Shown: one piece after another, positions 59,980 to 64,000 of the stretch
Layout of the letters: every line of letters starts with the position of its first letter
How positions within the stretch are numbered: position 1 is the first letter of the stretch
Assembly: GCF_019890615.1 (NCBI RefSeq)
Contig: NZ_JAINVZ010000012.1
Location: 62,001 to 126,000 of the forward strand
Reading direction: 5' to 3'
Length of the DNA stretch: 64,000 bases
Source: Streptantibioticus parmotrematis
GTDB lineage: Bacteria > Actinomycetota > Actinomycetes > Streptomycetales > Streptomycetaceae
Made by a program: the position numbers and the translations under genes
Notes under the pieces: model-generated
Databases searched by the model: none
Told to the model about the DNA's origin: nothing
What the model saw: the letters and a program-made list of their open reading frames with translations, nothing else

Positions 59980-60777
59980 TCAGCAGCCCGTCGCCGGGGG
60001 AGCGGGCATGACCCGGAAGAACTCGCCCTCGGCGTCGTAGTCGTAGATGAGCGCGGACATCCCGGCCCGCAGGGCGTTCTCCGGTCCGGCCGCGTCGTCG
60101 GGTGCCAGGCGCACCTGCACCAGCGCCGCGGAGCCGTCGGCGGCGCGTACCTCCGCCTGCCCGAAGTCCGGCCCGACCCGCCCGGTGCGGATCACGCACC
60201 CCAGGCCCACGAAGTCCCGCCGGGAAGGCGGCGGAAGCGGCTCGGGCGTCATCCGGCGCAGCGGTGACGCGAGCAGGCGCGCCCCCAGCCATCCGCCGGC
60301 CAGGGCCATCGGCAGGACGAGCCCGCGGGCGTCCCCGCCCAGCCAGGTCTGCCCGGCCAGCGCGGTGAACCAGGCGAACGCCACGACGAGCGAGACCGCC
60401 ACGGTCACGGGTATGCCGCCGAGGCCCAGCAGGCGGGCCCGTCCGGCGTGCGGACGCCCTACGGGGCCGTGCTGTACGGGATCGTGCCGTACAGGGTCGT
60501 GGCCGGGGCGGCCGGTGCGCTCCCCGCCGTGGTGGCCGTTGTGGTGGCCGCCGTGAGCGTGCCCGGAGCCGTGCCCTGCATGTCCTCCGTCGTGGCCACC
60601 GCCGTGGCCGCCCCCGTGCCCCCCGCCCTGGCCGCCCTGGCCGCCGTGGCCCCCGTGGCTTCCGTGCGGGTGCGCTCCCCCGAGGAGCACCAGCAACCAG
60701 TAGCCCACCACCACGACCAGGGCGAAGCTGAAGATCACGGTGGGATACCCCGTGACCGCCCCCACAAAGCCACGCAC
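59980..60777 (-). CDS. Three-helix membrane protein with His/Gly-rich loop and OB-like domain (NfeD/YqiJ-like)
   Basis: 265 residues from GTG 60777; the frame extends upstream without a good start. Helix 1 is about 12-32 (TVIFSFALVVVVGYWLLVLLGG). Next comes a loop of about 50 residues made almost only of Gly and His (HGSHGGHGG, GHGGGHDGGH, HAHGGHHNGHHGG), likely to bind metal ions. Helices 2 and 3 (about 117-160) follow, then an OB-like C-terminal domain: RDFVGLGCVIRTGRVGPDFGQAEVRAADGSAALVQVR and GMSALIYDYDAEGEFFRVMP. YqiJ/NfeD proteins partner flotillins genetically. Here it is the first gene of the flotillin-ATPase group, 184 bp upstream of flotillin. Confidence 0.82.
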   Translation of the reverse strand: MRGFVGAVTGYPTVIFSFALVVVVGYWLLVLLGGAHPHGSHGGHGGQGGQGGGHGGGHGGGHDGGHAGHGSGHAHGGHHNGHHGGERTGRPGHDPVRHDPVQHGPVGRPHAGRARLLGLGGIPVTVAVSLVVAFAWFTALAGQTWLGGDARGLVLPMALAGGWLGARLLASPLRRMTPEPLPPPSRRDFVGLGCVIRTGRVGPDFGQAEVRAADGSAALVQVRLAPDDAAGPENALRAGMSALIYDYDAEGEFFRVMPAPPATGC

Positions 60778-60910
60778 CGCGCTCGCCCGCCTCCGCTGTC
60801 CCCCCGCGGCCACGCTCCGTGAGCCGCAGGCGTCAGGGTGGCACCACGCCCGACGCCGCGCAGTGTCCGAACCCGGCAGTTTTGACGGGCCGTTGACGTC
60901 CTGGAACAGC

Positions 60911-62461
60911 TCACATCGCGGTGTTCGGATCCCCGGGAGCGGTCGGGAGGACCAGGCGGAAGACACAGCCGCGGCCGGGGCGGGTGTCGAGTTCCAGGCG
61001 GCCCCGGTGCGCCTGGGCGATGGACGCGGCGATCGCGAGGCCCAGGCCGCTGCCCCCGCGCGCCCGGGTGCGGGAGGGGTCGGCCCGGTAGAAGCGCTCG
61101 AAGACGTGCCCGGCCTGCTCGGGGCTCAGCCCCGGGCCCTCGTCGGCGACCTCGATGACGGCGACGGGGGTGCGCGCCGCCAGCGGCGGTGTCACGCTGC
61201 TGCGGCCGGGGCGGTCCGTGCCGCCCGCGTAGGCGCTCGCCCGGGTCGCGCCCACCCGTACGTGGACGCGGGTGCCGGGCGGGGTGTGGGCGTGGGCGTT
61301 GGACAGCAGCGCGGCCACGACCTGCCGCAGCCGGTGGTCGTCGCCCGTCGCCTCGACGACCTCCAACTCCCTTGCTCCGCCGGGGTCCGAGGGCGTCGGC
61401 AGCGGGCCGAGGTCGACGGGGTGGGAGGGCTGGTGCACGGCGGCCGTGCTGACCGCGTCGGCGGCGCCCGAGAGCAGGTCCACCGGTTCGCTGCGGTAGG
61501 ACGGCTCGCGGTCGAGCGTGGCCAGCAGTTGCAGGTCGTTGACGATCAGGCTCATGCGTTCCGCGTTCTGGGCGACGAGCCGGTGCGCTTCGCGTTGTTC
61601 GGCCGCGGAACGGTGCTCGTGGCGCAGGGCCAGCTCCGCGTAGCCGTGGATCGCGGTGAGCGGGGTGCGCAGTTCGTGGCCCGCGTCGGCGACGAAACGG
61701 CGCAACCGCGCCTCGGACGCCTCCCGGTCCCGCAGCGCCTGCTGGAGCCGGTCGAGCATGCCGCCCAGGACCCGGCCGAGCCGCCCGATCTCGGTGCGCG
61801 GGTCGGTGTCGGCCGGCCTGAGTCCCGGCTCGCCCGCGGTGATCCGCCGGGCGGTGCGCTCCAGGCGGGTCAGGGGGAGCAGACCGATCCTTATCACCCA
61901 GGCCCCGACCGTGATCAGGCCGAGGGTGGTGACGGCGAGCACGGCGACGTCCAGCCACAGCAGTTTGGACGTGGCGCCCTCGACCGTGTCCAGCGGCAGG
62001 GCGACGACCGCGGTCATGCCGCCGGGCCCGGGTTGCGCCAGCACCCGCCAGTGCCCGGATCCGGTGGTCGCCGCGACGGAACGCGGCGCGCCCGTGCGCA
62101 GGCCGAGGGCGGCGCGGTCCGCGGCGAGGCCGGGCCCCGGCAGGCGGGAGGAGTAGCCGAGGTTGCGGGTCAGCAACCGCCCGGAGGCGTCGTAGAAGTA
62201 GACCCGGAAGTCGGAGGGGAGCACGGCGGCGGAGTCCCGGGGCGCGGCCGGCCCGCCGTGCGGGACCTGGCCCGCCTCCGCCTGGTGGAACGCGAACGCG
62301 GGCGGCCGGAATCCGGCGAGCTGCTGGTCGACGCGGCCGACCAGCCAGGAGCGCAGGACGGCGTAACCGACGGCCTGCGAGGCGAGCACCGCGAGCGCGG
62401 CGAGCACGGTGACACCGAGCAGCAGACGGGCGCGCAGGGACTTCGGGCCGGCCCTCCTCAC
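60911..62461 (-). CDS. Sensor histidine kinase (module 2)
   Basis: 516 residues, GTG start, overlapping the response-regulator stop by 4 bp (GTGA). Membrane helices at about 10-36 and 168-192, an external sensor with FHQAEAGQVPHGGPAAPRDSAAVLPSDFRVYFYDASGRLLTRNLG, HAMP, then DHp with His in DAGHELRTPLTAIHGYAEL. ATPase part: LLSNAHAHTPPG, EVADEGPGLSPEQ, FERFYRADPSRTRARGG and GSGLGLAIAA. Same architecture as 14849-16384; the N-box carries SNAHAHTP like its paralogue's ANARTHTLP, so both belong to one subfamily. Confidence 0.93.
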   Translation of the reverse strand: MRRAGPKSLRARLLLGVTVLAALAVLASQAVGYAVLRSWLVGRVDQQLAGFRPPAFAFHQAEAGQVPHGGPAAPRDSAAVLPSDFRVYFYDASGRLLTRNLGYSSRLPGPGLAADRAALGLRTGAPRSVAATTGSGHWRVLAQPGPGGMTAVVALPLDTVEGATSKLLWLDVAVLAVTTLGLITVGAWVIRIGLLPLTRLERTARRITAGEPGLRPADTDPRTEIGRLGRVLGGMLDRLQQALRDREASEARLRRFVADAGHELRTPLTAIHGYAELALRHEHRSAAEQREAHRLVAQNAERMSLIVNDLQLLATLDREPSYRSEPVDLLSGAADAVSTAAVHQPSHPVDLGPLPTPSDPGGARELEVVEATGDDHRLRQVVAALLSNAHAHTPPGTRVHVRVGATRASAYAGGTDRPGRSSVTPPLAARTPVAVIEVADEGPGLSPEQAGHVFERFYRADPSRTRARGGSGLGLAIAASIAQAHRGRLELDTRPGRGCVFRLVLPTAPGDPNTAM

Positions 62462-63207
62462 GGGGCCTGGGCCTCGGTACGGCCACGGGGCAGGCGCAGG
62501 CAGTAGCCGACGCCGCGGACGGTGTGGATCAGCGGGGGATCGAAGCAGTCGATCTTCTTGCGCAGGTACTTCACGTACGTCTCGATGATGCGGGCGTCGC
62601 CCGCGAAGTCGTAGCCCCAGACGTGTTCGAGGATCTGGTCCTTGCTCACCACGCGGTTGGCGTTGGCCATCAGATAGCTGAGCAGGTTGAACTCGGTGGG
62701 CGACAGCTGGATGTACTGCCCGGCGCGGTGGATCTCGTGGGCGTCCCCGTCGAGCAGCAGATCGCCGAAGCGCAGGACGTTCGGCGCGGCCTGCGGGATC
62801 TCCTCGCCCGCGGTGCCGGTGCGGCGCAGGATCGCCTCGATCCGCAGCAGCACCTCCTCGATGCTGAACGGCTTGCTGACGTAGTCGTCACCGCCCGCGC
62901 TCAGCCCGGTGATGCGGTCGGACAGGTCGGTGCGGGCGGTGAGGAAGAGAACGGGGGTGTCGTCGCCCGCGGCCCGCAGCCGCCGCGTCACCTCGAACCC
63001 GTCCACGTCGGGCAGGAGCACGTCGAGCAGCACCAGGGAGGGCGCCAGCCGTTCGATCTCCAGCAACGCGGACTGCCCTGTGTCGGCGCTGCTCACCGCG
63101 TAGCCGGCCAGCCGCAGGGCCGATTCCAGCAGAGAGCGGATGCTGGGCTCGTCCTCCACGACCAGCAGCCGGTGCCGCGACCTGGCCGTGGCCTGCCCGG
63201 CCGTCAT
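62458..63207 (-). CDS. OmpR-family response regulator (module 2)
   Basis: 249 residues from ATG 63207, with GGAAGG 6-7 nt upstream; an ATG five codons earlier has none. Receiver: VVEDEPSIR, Asp in LVLLDVLLPDVDG, FLTARTD, YVSKPFS. Winged helix: SPTEFNLLSYLMANANRVVSKDQILEHVWGYDFAGDARIIETYVKYLRKKID and VRGVGYCLRLPRG. TrcR-like. It is preceded on the same strand by a GT-C glycosyltransferase gene 140 bp away. Confidence 0.94.
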   Translation of the reverse strand: MTAGQATARSRHRLLVVEDEPSIRSLLESALRLAGYAVSSADTGQSALLEIERLAPSLVLLDVLLPDVDGFEVTRRLRAAGDDTPVLFLTARTDLSDRITGLSAGGDDYVSKPFSIEEVLLRIEAILRRTGTAGEEIPQAAPNVLRFGDLLLDGDAHEIHRAGQYIQLSPTEFNLLSYLMANANRVVSKDQILEHVWGYDFAGDARIIETYVKYLRKKIDCFDPPLIHTVRGVGYCLRLPRGRTEAQAP

Positions 63208-63346
63208 GCCGATGCCTTCCATCCACTTCCCTCAAGGGTGCGTGCGGTTCCATTCTCCCCGATCCCCCCGGGGGCGTGCCGTGCGTCGGGGACGCGCATG
63301 CCGACGGGGGCCGTGCCGGTGGACCCGGCACGGCCCCCGCGGGCGG

Positions 63347-64000
63347 TCACGAACCGGCGGTGCAGAGGTACAGCGAACCGGTGCCGGAGCCGCCGAACAT
63401 GGCGGCCGGGCCGGAGGACCGCGCACTGCTGGTGCTGCCGCTGTCCTTCACGCCGTAGTCCTCGGCCGGGACCTTCGAGCAGTGGGCGGTGACCCACTTG
63501 CTGATCGCCTGCGACGACCCGCCGGAGCTGCCGCCCATGCCCATGCCCATCGCCGAGCCCGAGCCCTGGGAGAGGACGTAGCGCACCTTGCCCTCCTTCA
63601 CCATCTGCTCGAACGCGGTGAGGGTGGGCTGCGGCACCGAGCCGGAGAACCCGCCGATCGGCAGCACCTTCTCGCCGGTGACCAGGATGTACGACTCGGC
63701 CTGACGCCATCCGATCGTGGCGAGCGGGTACTCGGCGCCGTCGCGGTGCTCGCTGACGTAGTTCCACAGCTTGCGCTCGTCGGAGGTGAGCGACGCCGTG
63801 GCGGTCATGCCGCCCATCCCGGCCGTCGCGCCCTTCGCGTCCTTGCCACCCTTGGCACCCTTCGCCACGGACGACCCGTGCGACGTCGACCCCTTGCCGC
63901 CGAAGGACGCGGGCATGCCGCCGCCCATGCCGCCCATGGACGAGGGCCCGGCACCGGCGTCGAACGCGCTGCCGTCGTAACGGGAGTCGAACGCCGACGC
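63347..64000 (-). CDS. GT-C (ArnT/PMT-like) glycosyltransferase, C-terminal part, truncated by window edge
   Basis: The frame is open to base 64000. What is visible is a Gly/Met-rich segment (MGGMGGGMPASFGGKG) and the external C-terminal domain: TSDERKLWNYVSEHRDGAEYPLATIGWRQAESYILVTGEKVLPIGGF, SVPQPTLTAFEQMVKEGKVRYVL and WVTAHCSKVPAEDYGV. It shares the IGGFxGxxPxPTLxxFExMV signature with the end of 17713-19926. Two Cys near the end (AHCSK, LYLCTAG) probably form a disulfide not present in the paralogue. The membrane domain lies outside the window. Confidence 0.9.
   Translation of the reverse strand, partial: ASAFDSRYDGSAFDAGAGPSSMGGMGGGMPASFGGKGSTSHGSSVAKGAKGGKDAKGATAGMGGMTATASLTSDERKLWNYVSEHRDGAEYPLATIGWRQAESYILVTGEKVLPIGGFSGSVPQPTLTAFEQMVKEGKVRYVLSQGSGSAMGMGMGGSSGGSSQAISKWVTAHCSKVPAEDYGVKDSGSTSSARSSGPAAMFGGSGTGSLYLCTAGS

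Noticed and set aside
55119-60011. 1630-residue plus-strand open frame over the ATPase and flotillin genes
   Set aside because: Shadow of high-GC genes; composition is Leu/Gly/Arg repeats and it spans two real genes and their spacer.

Overview
The window is very GC-rich actinobacterial chromosome that I place in Streptomyces or a close Streptomycetaceae relative. The reasons are the composition (almost all third codon positions are G or C), a paired SigF/SigN-type sigma-factor locus, a subtilisin-inhibitor-like secreted protein, F420-dependent enzymes, the tadA / tadA-associated / upp neighbourhood and occasional rare TTA (bldA-type) codons. No species name can be given from the sequence alone.

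Layout. 0-1.6 kb: the 3' part of a tyrosine recombinase abutting a tRNA-Arg(ACG) gene, which looks like the edge of an integrated element, then tRNA-Ser(GCT). 1.9-12.2 kb: an SSI-family inhibitor, a giant PAS/pseudokinase/receiver protein with a disordered linker, an acyl-CoA ligase, a SigE-family ECF sigma factor, a DUF1906 secreted protein, a DnaA-box-like cluster, and small secreted and membrane proteins. 12.3-20 kb: a small zinc-ribbon ORF overlapping a second ORF, initiator tRNA-fMet, an LLM oxidoreductase, then a two-component system followed by a GT2-GtrA fusion and a GT-C (ArnT/PMT-like) glycosyltransferase that are translationally coupled.

20-24.4 kb is a decayed accessory patch. It holds a graspetide-type (ATP-grasp RiPP) methyltransferase cut by an in-frame TAA, a 5'-truncated ATP-grasp gene, a TTA-containing XRE regulator whose 3' end was changed by a 22-bp tandem duplication, and an aldo/keto reductase gene flanked by 73-bp inverted repeats. 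24.4-31.3 kb: TetR, an F420 enzyme, a MarR-MFS-YceI group in which the transporter and the YceI protein share beta-sandwich repeats, a second aldo/keto reductase and a tail-anchored small protein. 31.5-39.5 kb is conserved core: SigN- and SigF-type sigma factors, a Dabb protein, tRNA-Ser(CGA), tadA and its companion, upp, a LytR_C protein, the SRP RNA and tRNA-Ser(GGA).

39.6-52.9 kb is mostly regulator-enzyme pairs with readable operators: XRE-cupin with a reductase-methyltransferase fusion, MocR with MFS, and TetR with SDR. It also has a leucine-rich-repeat-variant protein, a type I restriction-modification remnant, a TPR protein and a PucR-type regulator. 52.8-60.8 kb, minus strand, is the most striking locus: a three-membrane-segment protein with a His/Gly-rich loop and an OB-like tail, a flotillin (SPFH) protein and a 1603-residue AAA+ ATPase in one direction, which suggests a membrane-scaffold/ATPase system. 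60.9-64 kb holds a second two-component system next to the C-terminal half of a second GT-C glycosyltransferase, a paralogous echo of the 14-20 kb module.
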